Part shown: positions 42,824 through 51,406 of the stretch, piece after piece
How positions within the stretch are numbered: the stretch's first letter is position 1
Layout of the letters: every line of letters starts with the position of its first letter
From: Streptomyces violaceoruber
Lineage (GTDB): Bacteria; Actinomycetota; Actinomycetes; Streptomycetales; Streptomycetaceae
DNA length: 64,000 bases
Assembly: GCA_000720805.1 (NCBI GenBank)
Contig: JODI01000058.1
Span: 1-64,000 of the forward strand
Reading direction: 5' to 3'
Position numbers and translations under genes: made by a program
The notes under the pieces: model-generated
Told to the model about the DNA's origin: nothing
Database searches by the model: none
Seen by the model: only the letters and a program-made list of their open reading frames with translations

Positions 42824-44116
42824 CTACGCGCGACCCGCGGTCTTCTGGGTCTTGCGCGTGATCGAGTCGATGACCACCGTCGTCAGCAGAACCGCCGCCG
42901 TGATCATGTACTTCACCGGCTCGGCGATGGACTCCAGCTGCAGCCCGTACTGGATCGACACGATCACCAGCACACCGAGCAGCGCGTTCCATGTCCGGCC
43001 GCGTCCGCCGAACAGCGACGTACCGCCGATCACCGCCGCCGCGATGGCGTTCATCAGCAGGTCACCCGCGCCGGCGCTCTGGTTGGCCGACGCGATCTTC
43101 GAGGCCAGGAACAGACCACCGATGGCGGCGAAGCCACCCGAGATCGCGAACACCGAGACCCGGACCGCCGTGACGTTGATGCCCGCACGCCGGGACGCCT
43201 CGACACTGCCGCCGAGTGCGAAGATCTTGCGACCGTACGCGGTGCGCCGCAGCAGGAAGTCGGTCCCGATCAGGAACACCAGGAAGATCACCGTGGCCAG
43301 CGGCAGACCCTTGTACTGGTTGTACATGTAGGCCGCGGCGAAGGCGACGACGGCCAGCAGCACCGTCCGCAGGACCGTGTCGCTGAGCGGCCGGGACGGG
43401 ACACCCGCGGCCTCGCGGCGCCGGTTGCCCAGGAACGAGGTGAGGAAGAACACCGCCACCACGATCGCGGCCAGCCCGTACGCGGCGGCCACGTCCGCGA
43501 AGAAGTACGTGGTCAGCTTGCCGATCAGCCCGTCGCTGTCGAGGTTGATCGTGCCGTTCTCGCCCAGGATCTTGAGCATGAAGCCCAGCCAGAACAGCAG
43601 ACCGGCCAGGGTCACGGCGAAGGCGGGAGCGCCGAGCACCGCGAAGAAGAAGCCGTGCGCCGCGCCGATGGCCGCGCCCGCGGCGACGGCGGCGAGCACC
43701 GCGGTCCACTCGGACCAGCCCTGGTTGACCGCGAGGACGGCCGCGATGGCGCTGGCCGCGCCGCTGACCGAACCGACGGACAGGTCGATCTCGCCGAGCA
43801 GCAGCACGAAGACGATGCCGACGGAGATCATGCCCGTGCCGACCATCGTGACGGTGATGTCGCTGAGGTTCTGCGCGGACAGGAAGTTGGAGTTCAGGCT
43901 CTGGAAGACGACGCAGATGACGATCAGGCCGATGACGACCGGGATCGAGCCGAGCTCGCCGGTCTTCATCTTGCGCTTGAACTCACCCAGGTAGCCCGTC
44001 AGGCCCTGCTCGCGGACGAGCAGTCGGGGGTCGACCGCGGTCACCGCGGCGGCGGCGGCCTCGGTGTTCTCGACGCCGGTTCCGTCCTTGGTCGCGGAGG
44101 TCTTGTCGATGCTCAC
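42824..44116 (-). CDS. xylH: Xylose ABC transporter permease
   Basis: A 430-residue membrane protein of the ribose/xylose (CUT2) permease family, with about ten to twelve helices. Family motifs are NLSDITVTMVGTGMISVGIVFVLLLGEIDLSVGSVSG, GAPAFAVTLAGLLFWLG and the C-terminal AIAAAVIGGTSLFGGRGRTWNALLG. It begins at a GTG that overlaps the xylG stop by four bases. With XylF and XylG it forms a high-affinity xylose importer; S. coelicolor XylFGH (SCO6009-6011) is induced by xylose and influenced by Rok7B7, the neighbour here. A hydrophilic 50-residue N-terminus precedes the first helix. Confidence 0.9.
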   Translation of the reverse strand: MSIDKTSATKDGTGVENTEAAAAAVTAVDPRLLVREQGLTGYLGEFKRKMKTGELGSIPVVIGLIVICVVFQSLNSNFLSAQNLSDITVTMVGTGMISVGIVFVLLLGEIDLSVGSVSGAASAIAAVLAVNQGWSEWTAVLAAVAAGAAIGAAHGFFFAVLGAPAFAVTLAGLLFWLGFMLKILGENGTINLDSDGLIGKLTTYFFADVAAAYGLAAIVVAVFFLTSFLGNRRREAAGVPSRPLSDTVLRTVLLAVVAFAAAYMYNQYKGLPLATVIFLVFLIGTDFLLRRTAYGRKIFALGGSVEASRRAGINVTAVRVSVFAISGGFAAIGGLFLASKIASANQSAGAGDLLMNAIAAAVIGGTSLFGGRGRTWNALLGVLVIVSIQYGLQLESIAEPVKYMITAAVLLTTVVIDSITRKTQKTAGRA

Positions 44117-44904
44117 TTGGAAACCTCCCCGTTCGTGCTGGTCGTGCGGGCCGCACGACGGGTCACGGCGTTCTCGGTGGCGCCGGTGATGGCGGAGATG
44201 ATCTCCTCCTGCGAGGTCGTCTTGACCTCGAAGACGCCGTTGTTGCGGCCCAGGCGCAGGACGGCGACCTTGTCGGCCACGGCCTTGACGTCGGCCATGT
44301 TGTGGCTGATGAGGATCACCGCGTGGCCGCGCTCGCGCAGCCGCTCGACGAGGTCGAGGACCTGCGCGGTCTGCTCGACACCGAGGGCGGCGGTGGGCTC
44401 GTCCAGGATGACCAGCTTGGGCTCGCCGAGCATGGAGCGGGCGATGGCCACGGTCTGGCGCTGGCCGCCGGAGAGCGAGGCGATCGGGATCCGGACGCTG
44501 GGGATGCGGATGGAGAGCGTGCGCAGCAGTTCCTGCGAGCGCCGTTCCATCTCGACCTCGTCGAGCACGCCCCACTTCCTCAGCTCACGGCCGAGGAAGA
44601 GGTTGCCGACGACGTCGATGTTGTCGCACAGCGCGAGGTCCTGGTAGACGGTCGCGATGCCCAGGGCCTGGGCGTCGTGCGGCCGGTTGATCTGGACGGA
44701 CCTGCCGTCCCATTCGATGACACCCTCATCGATGGGGTGCACGCCGGCGATCGTCTTCACCAGCGTGGACTTTCCGGCGCCGTTGTCGCCCACCAGGGCG
44801 ACCACTTCACCGGCGTGGACCTCAAGCTCTACGTCGGTGAGCGCCTGAACGGCACCGAACCGCTTGGAGACCCCGCGCAACGCCAGCACGGGCGTAGCGG
44901 ACAC
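44113..44904 (-). CDS. xylG: Xylose ABC transporter ATP-binding protein
   Basis: A 263-residue protein with a single ATPase domain, half the length of RbsA-type CUT2 ATPases. Walker A is LVGDNGAGKSTLVKTIAGVHP, the signature LSGGQRQTVAIARSML and Walker B KLVILDEPTAALG. The H-loop is LISHNMADVK. The GTG at 44904 was chosen because AAGGAG lies nine bases upstream; an ATG three codons earlier abuts that sequence. Being single-domain, it presumably works as a homodimer, like other streptomycete CUT2 ATPases. It is downstream of xylF across a 200-base gap with a hairpin, and is translationally coupled to xylH. Confidence 0.9.
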   Translation of the reverse strand: MSATPVLALRGVSKRFGAVQALTDVELEVHAGEVVALVGDNGAGKSTLVKTIAGVHPIDEGVIEWDGRSVQINRPHDAQALGIATVYQDLALCDNIDVVGNLFLGRELRKWGVLDEVEMERRSQELLRTLSIRIPSVRIPIASLSGGQRQTVAIARSMLGEPKLVILDEPTAALGVEQTAQVLDLVERLRERGHAVILISHNMADVKAVADKVAVLRLGRNNGVFEVKTTSQEEIISAITGATENAVTRRAARTTSTNGEVSK

Positions 44905-45066
44905 GTGAACCATCTCCTTCGCCGCCTGACCCGGCGGGAGGTTGTGCAGAAAGAAGTCTGGGATGTTCCGTCCGGCGCCCCGCGTCGAGCTTGCGGGGCT
45001 GTGTGATGCGCGGGACGCCGGAGGAGCGTGGGAAGCAGTCATGTCCCGTACGGGAGAACCCCGGTG

Positions 45067-45088
45067 GGGAATCCGCGGTCGGATTCCC
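45067..45088 (-). promoter_or_regulatory. Intercistronic hairpin between xylF and xylG
   Basis: Perfect 9-bp stem GGGAATCCG / CGGATTCCC with loop CGGT, 24 bases after the xylF stop. It probably stabilises the xylF message or partly terminates it, giving more binding protein than ATPase. Confidence 0.6.
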
Positions 45089-45112
45089 TCACGACGCGGG
45101 ACGTGGCACTGC

Positions 45113-46225
45113 TTACTTGAGACCGGCCTGGTCGCAGGCGGCCTTGTACTTGGCCGTGCAGATCTCGGCGGAGGTGTAGAAGCCCTCCTTGATGACCGTG
45201 TCGTTGATGTTGTCCTTGGTCAGCGAGACGACCGGAACCAGCAGCGACGGGACGTCCTTCGCGCTGTCGCTGGAGACCTTGTCCTTGGCGACGGAGTCCA
45301 GGCTCTCACCCTTGGCCAGCCTGACGGCCATCTCGCCGGCGACGGACGCCTCCGTCGGGTACGACTTGAACACGCTCATGTACTGGTCGCCGGTGAGGAT
45401 CCGCTGGACGGCGGCGAGTTCGGCGTCCTGGCCGGTGACGGGAACCTTGAGGTTGGCGGCCGCGAGGGCGGTGATGATACCGCCGGCCATGCCGTCGTTC
45501 GCGGAGTAGACGCCCGCGATGTTCTTGCCGCCGATCGCGGAGATCGCCGCCTCCATCTCGGAGTTGGCGTTGTCCGGCGACCACTCCTTGGTGTCGTACT
45601 CCTTGGCGACGGTCACCTTGCCGTCGAGGACGGAGTGGGCACCCTTCTTGAACTGGGCGGCGTTCGGGTCGGTCACCGAACCGTTGACCATGACGATCTT
45701 GGCGGACTTGGTGGCCTTGCTGCCCAGAGCCTTCAGCAGGGCGTTGGCCTGGGTCCTGCCGACCTCTTCGTTGTCGAACGTGGTGTAGGCGCTGATCGGG
45801 CCTTCGGCGAGGCGGTCGTAGGCGACGACCTTGATGCCCTGGTCCACGGCCTTCTGGACCGAGTTCTTGATGGCCTTGGCGTCCACCGCGTCCACGATGA
45901 GCACGTCCACCTTGTTGGTGATCATCGTGTCGACCTGCTGCGACTGCAGACTCGCGTCCTGCCGCGCGTTGTTGTACAGGAACTGGGCCTTGTTGTTCGT
46001 GAGCTCCTTGATCTTCTTCTCGATCAGGGGCTTGTCGAACTTCTCGTACCGCGCGGTCTTGTTCTCCGGAAGGAGCAGACCCACCTTGATGTTGTCGCCC
46101 TTGGAAGCGGAGCCGGAGGACTCGGCCTTGTCGCCGGATTCCTTGGCACTGCCACAAGCGGCAAGCGAAACGGCCATCGCACCCGCGGCAACAGCAACAG
46201 CGGCACGACGCATACGCGTGTTCAC
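45113..46225 (-). CDS. xylF: Xylose-binding lipoprotein
   Basis: A 370-residue periplasmic-binding-protein-like lipoprotein. The signal MRRAAVAVAAGAMAVSLAAC ends in the lipid-modified Cys, followed by a Ser/Gly/Lys linker. The mature part begins IKVGLLLPENKTARYEKFDKPLIEKKI, and includes VDVLIVDAVDAKAIKNSVQKAVDQGIKVVAYDR, VYSANDGMAGGII and VTGQDAELAAVQRI, all diagnostic for the xylose/ribose group. The GTG is preceded by GGGAGG at nine bases. It heads the xylFGH operon and lies 121 bases downstream of rok7B7, with its own promoter presumably in that gap. Confidence 0.92.
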   Translation of the reverse strand: MNTRMRRAAVAVAAGAMAVSLAACGSAKESGDKAESSGSASKGDNIKVGLLLPENKTARYEKFDKPLIEKKIKELTNNKAQFLYNNARQDASLQSQQVDTMITNKVDVLIVDAVDAKAIKNSVQKAVDQGIKVVAYDRLAEGPISAYTTFDNEEVGRTQANALLKALGSKATKSAKIVMVNGSVTDPNAAQFKKGAHSVLDGKVTVAKEYDTKEWSPDNANSEMEAAISAIGGKNIAGVYSANDGMAGGIITALAAANLKVPVTGQDAELAAVQRILTGDQYMSVFKSYPTEASVAGEMAVRLAKGESLDSVAKDKVSSDSAKDVPSLLVPVVSLTKDNINDTVIKEGFYTSAEICTAKYKAACDQAGLK

Positions 46226-46346
46226 TTCAGAAACCTCCCTGACGAGGCCGCGTCGTTGCGGCCGAGGTGGCTGGAAGTCAACTCGGCCACACGTGCGACG
46301 TCAAGAAGTAAATCCTTAACGGGTTGGCAACGGTGCCATCCGTTCT

Positions 46347-47591
46347 CTAAGTGAAGGCGGGTGCGGCCGTGGGCAGCGTCCCGTCCAAAAGGGTCGAATC
46401 GCCCATCTCGCTGAGCGCGAGAGCGAGCGCACCGAGCACCTCCGCCCGGCCGCCGAGGGCCCCGGGCAGAACGGTGAGCCGACGTGCCGCGCTGGGGATC
46501 GCATAGCGGCCGACGGACTCCCTGATCGGCCCGAGCACCAGCTCACCCGCCTCGGCGAGATCACCGCCGAGGACCACGCGGCTCGGGTTCAGCAGGTTGC
46601 AGAGATTGGCGACTCCACTGCCGATGTGGCGGCCGACGTCGGCGATCACCCGACGGCAACCGGGGTCCCCGTCCCGCGCCAGCCGTACGACGCCTTCCAT
46701 GGTCAGATCCGTGCCGTGACTGGACTGGAGCAGGGGCAGCACATAGCGCGCGGCCGTGAAGGTCTCCAGGCAGCCCCGGTTTCCGCAGCGGCAGACGGGG
46801 CCGGATTCGTCGAGCGTGATGTGTCCGATCTCTCCCGCGGTGCCGCCCGGGCCCCGGTAGATCTGCCCGTTGATCACCAGACCCGCGCCGACACCGCTCG
46901 CGACCTTGATGTACGCCAGGTCACGCACCCCCCGGCCGCTGCCCCAGACCAGCTCACCGAGGGCGCCGAGGTTGGCGTCGTTGTCCACGTGCACGGGTAC
47001 GCCGAGCCGCCCGTGCAGCTCCTCGGCGGGCCGGGTGCCGGTCCAGCCGGGCAGGATGGCGGTCGAGCCCAGGGTCCCGGTCTCGACGTCGATCGGGCCG
47101 GGGACGCCGAGGCCCACCCCGGCGATCTTGGCGCGGTCCACTCCGGTGGCCTCGATCAACCGGCTGACCAGCTGTTCCGCCCGGTCGAAACCCTGGGTCG
47201 AGGAGGCGTCCACATCGAGCGGCTCGGACTCCTCGGCCAGCACCTGGTGGGCCAGGTTGCCGACCGCCACGCGCAGATGGGTGTGCCCGAAGTCGACACC
47301 GATCACGATGCCGGCGTCCCCGCTCAGGGAGACGCTACGGGCCCTGCGGCCACCGGCCGAGGTGGGCGTGACCTCGACGGTTCCGCCGTCCTTGAGTTCG
47401 CGCACGATGTTGGAGACGGTCGCCGCGGACAGGCCCGTCGTCCGCGCGATCTCCGCCTGCGTGAGCGACCCGGCCAGCCGCACGGCCCGTACGACCCGCT
47501 CGAGGTTGGCTCGGTGCAGCGACGACTGCGACCCCGGAGTCTCCACGACGACCTCCTGCGCGCGGGACCGCTTCAATGAGGCCCCGTCCAT
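46347..47591 (-). CDS. rok7B7: ROK family transcriptional regulator Rok7B7
   Basis: A 414-residue regulator. The N-terminal MarR-like helix-turn-helix reads LTQAEIARTTGLSAATVSNIVRELKDGG (about 43-70). The ROK sugar-kinase-like domain begins IVIGVDFGHTHLRVAVG and includes GVPGPID and the zinc-binding CRCGNRGCLE cluster (about 266-275). The ATG was preferred over an in-frame TTG six bases upstream. In S. coelicolor the orthologue (SCO6008) controls xylFGH, glucose repression and antibiotic production, and the same synteny with xylFGH and ngcEFG is seen here. Identification rests on this context plus motifs. Confidence 0.9.
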   Translation of the reverse strand: MDGASLKRSRAQEVVVETPGSQSSLHRANLERVVRAVRLAGSLTQAEIARTTGLSAATVSNIVRELKDGGTVEVTPTSAGGRRARSVSLSGDAGIVIGVDFGHTHLRVAVGNLAHQVLAEESEPLDVDASSTQGFDRAEQLVSRLIEATGVDRAKIAGVGLGVPGPIDVETGTLGSTAILPGWTGTRPAEELHGRLGVPVHVDNDANLGALGELVWGSGRGVRDLAYIKVASGVGAGLVINGQIYRGPGGTAGEIGHITLDESGPVCRCGNRGCLETFTAARYVLPLLQSSHGTDLTMEGVVRLARDGDPGCRRVIADVGRHIGSGVANLCNLLNPSRVVLGGDLAEAGELVLGPIRESVGRYAIPSAARRLTVLPGALGGRAEVLGALALALSEMGDSTLLDGTLPTAAPAFT

Positions 47592-47677
47592 GTCCAACTA
47601 GTGAACTCTAAGCTGAGCCGTTCGGGCCGCCTCCCGTCAAGAGGTTGAACCGCATCCGGGTCCTTGGACATGACCGC

Positions 47678-47710
47678 GGACGCCGCCCCCGGGAGCCGGG
47701 AGCGGCGTTC
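47678..47710 (-). terminator. Terminator after ngcEFG
   Basis: Inverted repeat ACGCCGC / GCGGCGT with inner CCCGG / CCGGG pairing, 20 bases downstream of the ngcG stop. Confidence 0.6.
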
Positions 47711-47729
47711 GCGCAGTGGGGTCGGGCCG

Positions 47730-48653
47730 TTACTTCAGCGCGCCCGCCGTGAGGCCCTGCACCACCTGCCGCTGGAAGACGATGTACGCCGCGAGCACCG
47801 GCAGCATGGCCATCACCAGGCCGGCGAACAGCCCGGACCAGTCGCCCTTGTAGCCCTGGCTGGCCGCGAGCTGGACCAGGCCCTGGGTCAGGACGCGCTT
47901 GTCCGGGTCGGTGTTGAGCACCGTCGGCAGCATGTACTGGTTCCACTGTCCCAGGAAGTTGAAGATCCCCACACTGATCAGGCCGGGCTTGGCCATCGGC
48001 AGCATGATCTGGAAGAACGTCCGGGTGTGTGAGGCACCGTCCACGAACGCCGCCTCCGCGACCGAGGTCGGCAGCGTGCGGAAGAACGCGGTCAGGAAGA
48101 AGACCGTGAAGGGCAGCGAGTAGGCGATGTAGACCAGGATCAGCCCGTGGATGGTGTTGAGCAGGCCCATGTTGTTCACGACGTAGAACAACGGGACCAG
48201 CGCCAGCATGATCGGGAAACTCATGCCGCCGACGAACAGGTAGTAGATGAACCGGTTGCCCGGGAAGTCGAAGCGGGCCAGCACGTAGGCCGCCATGGAG
48301 CCGAGCACCAGCGTGCCGATGAGCGAGCCGCCCACCACCAGGATGGTGTTCAGGAAGTAGTCGCTCATGTTGGCGTCGGTCCAGGCCCGCGCCCAGTTGT
48401 CGAAGTGCAGCTTGTCCGGCAGCGCCCAGGGCGAACTGAAGATGGAGTTGTCGTCCTTGAAGGACGTCATCACCGCCCACAGCAGCGGCATGACGACCAG
48501 GATCGCCCAGATGACCAGGATCCCGTGCGAGAAGACGTTGAGGGTGGTGCCCTCCTTCTTCTCCTTCGGGGGCGGACCGCCCCGGGAGTCGGCCTTGGCC
48601 ACGGGCACACCGGGCACGGCCGGTACGGGGGCGGGAGGCTCGGTTGTCTTCAT
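47730..48653 (-). CDS. ngcG: Chitooligosaccharide/GlcNAc ABC transporter permease
   Basis: A 307-residue CUT1 permease. A 35-residue Pro/Lys-rich N-terminal extension precedes six helices. The EAA loop reads SVAEAAFVDGASHTRTFFQIMLPMAKPG (about 198-225), and the protein ends with the common LTAGALK. It is three bases downstream of ngcF, so translation is probably coupled. In S. coelicolor NgcEFG (SCO6005-6007) handles N-acetylglucosamine and chitooligosaccharides; the gene order and neighbour rok7B7 support orthology. There is no ATPase in the operon, consistent with use of MsiK. Confidence 0.85.
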   Translation of the reverse strand: MKTTEPPAPVPAVPGVPVAKADSRGGPPPKEKKEGTTLNVFSHGILVIWAILVVMPLLWAVMTSFKDDNSIFSSPWALPDKLHFDNWARAWTDANMSDYFLNTILVVGGSLIGTLVLGSMAAYVLARFDFPGNRFIYYLFVGGMSFPIMLALVPLFYVVNNMGLLNTIHGLILVYIAYSLPFTVFFLTAFFRTLPTSVAEAAFVDGASHTRTFFQIMLPMAKPGLISVGIFNFLGQWNQYMLPTVLNTDPDKRVLTQGLVQLAASQGYKGDWSGLFAGLVMAMLPVLAAYIVFQRQVVQGLTAGALK

Positions 48654-48656
48654 CTG

Positions 48657-49583
48657 TCAGTACTCCAGCCGCTCGCGCCGTCCGAGCCGCATCACGAGGC
48701 CGGCGAAGGCCAGCGTGACGACGAGCAGGGCGACGCCGATGGTGGTCGCGTAGGCGGCCTGCCCGTCCCGGAACGCCTTCTGGTACACGTACAGGACCAT
48801 GACGGTGGTCGAGTAGTCGGGGCCGCCCGGACCGGTCGTCATGATCTGTACGACCGCGAACGACTCGGCGCCCAGGGCGAGGATGCCCATGTACACCCAG
48901 CCGGACTGCACGGTGTCCCACAGCAGCGGCAGGGTGATGCGGAAGAACGTGGTGGCCCGGCCGGCCCCGTCGAGCAGTGCGGCCTCGTACAGGTCCGCCG
49001 GGATGGAGGCCATACCGGCGGAGAACAGGACCACGAAGAACCCGACCGTGGACCACACCAGCACCGCCATCACGCACCACAGGGCCAGGCTCGGGTCGCC
49101 CAGCCACAGCGGCCGGACGCTGTCGAGCCCGATGCCGCGCAGCAGCGAGTTGATGGCGCCGCTGTCCGGGTTGTACGCGAAAGCGAACAGCAGAGCGACG
49201 ATCGCGATCGAGAGCACCTGCGGGAAGAAGTAGACGATCTTGTAGAAGCTGGAGCCCCGGACACCGGAGATGACCGGGCCGCCCCGCCTCCTGCGTCCGC
49301 CCACATTGATCATGAAGGCGAAGAACAGGGCCAGACTGATCGTCACGAGCGGCAGCACGAGCGCGAACATCAAGCTGTGCTGCAAGGACTTCCAGAAGAT
49401 CTCGTCGTCCAGCATCCTCCGGTAATTGTCCAGGCCGACCATCTTGAATTCGGGGCTCAGGCCGGTCCAGTCCGTGAACGAGTAGTAGATGGACTGGATG
49501 AACGGCCATACCACGAAGAGCGCGTACAGTCCCAGGGGCAGCGCCAGAAACCCCACGATGAACCGGTACTTGCCGTGCTGCAT
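48657..49583 (-). CDS. ngcF: Chitooligosaccharide/GlcNAc ABC transporter permease
   Basis: A 308-residue CUT1 permease. The first helix is FIVGFLALPLGLYALFVVWPF and the extracytoplasmic motif YYSFTDWTGLSPEFKMVGLDNYRRML follows. The EAA loop reads PADLYEAALLDGAGRATTFFRITLPLLWD (about 203-231). A basic loop GGRRRRGGP lies between helices 2 and 3. It ends with the ATPase-proximal sequence LVMRLGRRERLEY. It forms a heterodimer with the NgcG-type subunit encoded immediately downstream and receives substrate from NgcE. Confidence 0.85.
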   Translation of the reverse strand: MQHGKYRFIVGFLALPLGLYALFVVWPFIQSIYYSFTDWTGLSPEFKMVGLDNYRRMLDDEIFWKSLQHSLMFALVLPLVTISLALFFAFMINVGGRRRRGGPVISGVRGSSFYKIVYFFPQVLSIAIVALLFAFAYNPDSGAINSLLRGIGLDSVRPLWLGDPSLALWCVMAVLVWSTVGFFVVLFSAGMASIPADLYEAALLDGAGRATTFFRITLPLLWDTVQSGWVYMGILALGAESFAVVQIMTTGPGGPDYSTTVMVLYVYQKAFRDGQAAYATTIGVALLVVTLAFAGLVMRLGRRERLEY

Positions 49584-49599
49584 CGCTTCTCCGGTCCGT

Positions 49600-51054
49600 T
49601 TACTGGTGCTTGTAGTGCTTGATCGAACTGTCCTTGGCGGTTTCGTCCGCGTATGCCTGGATCTTCTTGATGGTCTCGGCCGGAGTGAGGCGGCCGGCCA
49701 TCATCTCGCCGAGGCCGGAGACGCCGATCTTCTCCTTCTGGAGCTGCACGTACCAGTCCTGCATCCGCGGGTTCAGCACGTTGCTGCCGGCCTTCTCCAG
49801 CGCCGCGACGCCGGACTTCAGGCCCGGGGTGAGGGTGATGCCCTCGGTGCCACCGTTGAACGCGGTGAGCGACTTGACCTTGCTGGTGAAGTTCTTCGAG
49901 GACGCCTCGCTGAGCATGATGCGCAGCTGCTCCATGCCGCCCTCGGCGTTCTTCGCCTTGGCCGGGACGATGAAGGGCTCGCCGCCGGAGGCCCAGATGG
50001 TGCCGAAGGGCATCTTGTCGGAGGAGTCGATGCCGGTGGGCGCGGAGACCGCCAGGTCGAAGTCCTTCGGGATGACGTTCGCCGACTCGTTCTCCACCCA
50101 GGAGCCGTTCGGGATGAACAGCGCCTTGCCCTTGGCCCAGGCGGTCTGCGACTGGATGTGGTCCAGGCCGGGGGTGCCCTTGAGGATGTAGCCCTTCTTG
50201 TAGAGCTCGTAGTAGGCCTCGAAACACGCCTTGACCGCGGGGTGCTTCCAGGCGTTCGGCTCCAGGTTGTCGATGGCGTCGAGGACCTCGACACCGCCGA
50301 CCTTGCCGATCATCGGGTAGAGCGAGAAGGGGAGGTAGTACGGGTACTTGCCCGCGTACGTCCAGCCCGCCATGCCCTTCTTCTTGGCCTTCTCGCACAC
50401 CGCGAGCATCTGGTCCCAGGTCTCGGGATAGGTGGCGTCGAGCGAGTCCAGCGCCTTCTGCGAGTACCAGACGCCGTACACCGTGTAGGCGTAGTACATG
50501 ATCCAGACCGGGTCGCCGTCGAGCTGGCCCATCTCGACGATGCCGGGGCGCAGGGTGTCGCGGACCTTCTTCTTCGGGTCGTCGTAGGACGGGGCGTCCA
50601 GCAGCGGGGTGAGGTCGGTGAGCTGCTTCTTTGCGGCCAGGACGCCCATGTCCATCTGCTCGGCGCCGGAGTTGTCGATCAGGTCCGGCGGGGTGCCCTG
50701 GTTGAAGCGGGGCTGGAGGGTGGACTGGATCTTCTGGGTGGCGGAGAACTTCACCTTGACCTTGGGGAAGTCCTTCTCGTAGATCTTCACGGCGTCCTCG
50801 GCGTACTCCTTGCCGAAGCCGCCGTCGAACAGGACGAACTCCATCCCCGCCGTCTCGTTCACGGCCAGCGGGTTCTTGGCGGTCTTCTTGCCCGCCTTGG
50901 CCTTGTCCCCGCTGTCGTCGCCGCCGCTGCTGGCGCACGCCGACAGGAAGCTCATCGTGGGGACGGAGATCAGGCCCAGTGCTGCGGACCGCTTGATCAG
51001 ATCGCGGCGGCCGACGCCACCGGTGCCGTTGTTCTCGGCGGAAGTGGATCCCAT
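49600..51054 (-). CDS. ngcE: Chitooligosaccharide/GlcNAc-binding lipoprotein
   Basis: A 484-residue solute-binding protein. The ATG was preferred to an in-frame TTG two codons upstream because GAGGA is well spaced. The signal GRRDLIKRSAALGLISVPTMSFLSAC contains a twin-arginine pair and a lipobox with Cys40, as in NgcE, suggesting Tat export. The mature domain includes MEFVLFDGGFGKEYAEDAVKIYEKDFPKVKVKFSATQ and aromatic sugar contacts such as VWIMYYAYTVYGVWY and PYYLPFSLYP. It is divergent from the GH92 gene with 352 bases between starts; this region contains a DasR-like box and a perfect 12-bp palindrome. Confidence 0.88.
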   Translation of the reverse strand: MGSTSAENNGTGGVGRRDLIKRSAALGLISVPTMSFLSACASSGGDDSGDKAKAGKKTAKNPLAVNETAGMEFVLFDGGFGKEYAEDAVKIYEKDFPKVKVKFSATQKIQSTLQPRFNQGTPPDLIDNSGAEQMDMGVLAAKKQLTDLTPLLDAPSYDDPKKKVRDTLRPGIVEMGQLDGDPVWIMYYAYTVYGVWYSQKALDSLDATYPETWDQMLAVCEKAKKKGMAGWTYAGKYPYYLPFSLYPMIGKVGGVEVLDAIDNLEPNAWKHPAVKACFEAYYELYKKGYILKGTPGLDHIQSQTAWAKGKALFIPNGSWVENESANVIPKDFDLAVSAPTGIDSSDKMPFGTIWASGGEPFIVPAKAKNAEGGMEQLRIMLSEASSKNFTSKVKSLTAFNGGTEGITLTPGLKSGVAALEKAGSNVLNPRMQDWYVQLQKEKIGVSGLGEMMAGRLTPAETIKKIQAYADETAKDSSIKHYKHQ

Positions 51055-51163
51055 GCTCAAGTCCTCGCCTTCTCCAGGACTCAGGCGGTGTACCGGATCC
51101 TCCCGGGCACCGCGGTCAGGTCAAGCAGGGTGGTGCTGGAAGTGCGCATCGTGTGAATTGCCG

Positions 51164-51179
51164 ACAGGTATAGTCCACT
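51164..51179. promoter_or_regulatory. DasR-responsive-element-like site upstream of ngcE
   Basis: ACAGGTATAGTCCACT matches 13 of 16 positions of the dre consensus ACTGGTCTAGACCACT recalled from the literature. It lies 110 bases upstream of ngcE, suitable for repression by DasR, the GntR-type GlcNAc regulator. Binding is a prediction. Confidence 0.55.
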
Positions 51180-51368
51180 TCTTGCCAGCGGAGCAAGATC
51201 GAATGCAAGGTTGGCCATGGGTCTTTTCCGAGTTGAGACCTCCCGGAAATATGAGCGGCCTGTGGGCCTCATGCCGGAAAAATCCCTGACATAGGCCCCG
51301 AATGCCACACCAACACCCTTGACATCACTGCGGACTTGAGTCACTACTGATCCTTGCGCACAGTTTCT

Positions 51369-51380
51369 GACAACGTTGTC
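51369..51380. promoter_or_regulatory. Perfect palindromic operator upstream of the GH92 gene
   Basis: GACAACGTTGTC is an exact 12-bp palindrome with central CG, 26 bases before the GH92 start and next to its ribosome-binding site. A TTGACA hexamer lies at 51319-51324. The same CTGACAACGTT core occurs in the beta-mannosidase/transporter promoter, so one LacI-type repressor may serve both. Confidence 0.65.
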
Positions 51381-51406
51381 CGCAGCGCAGGAGGGGTTGC
51401 TCGCGT

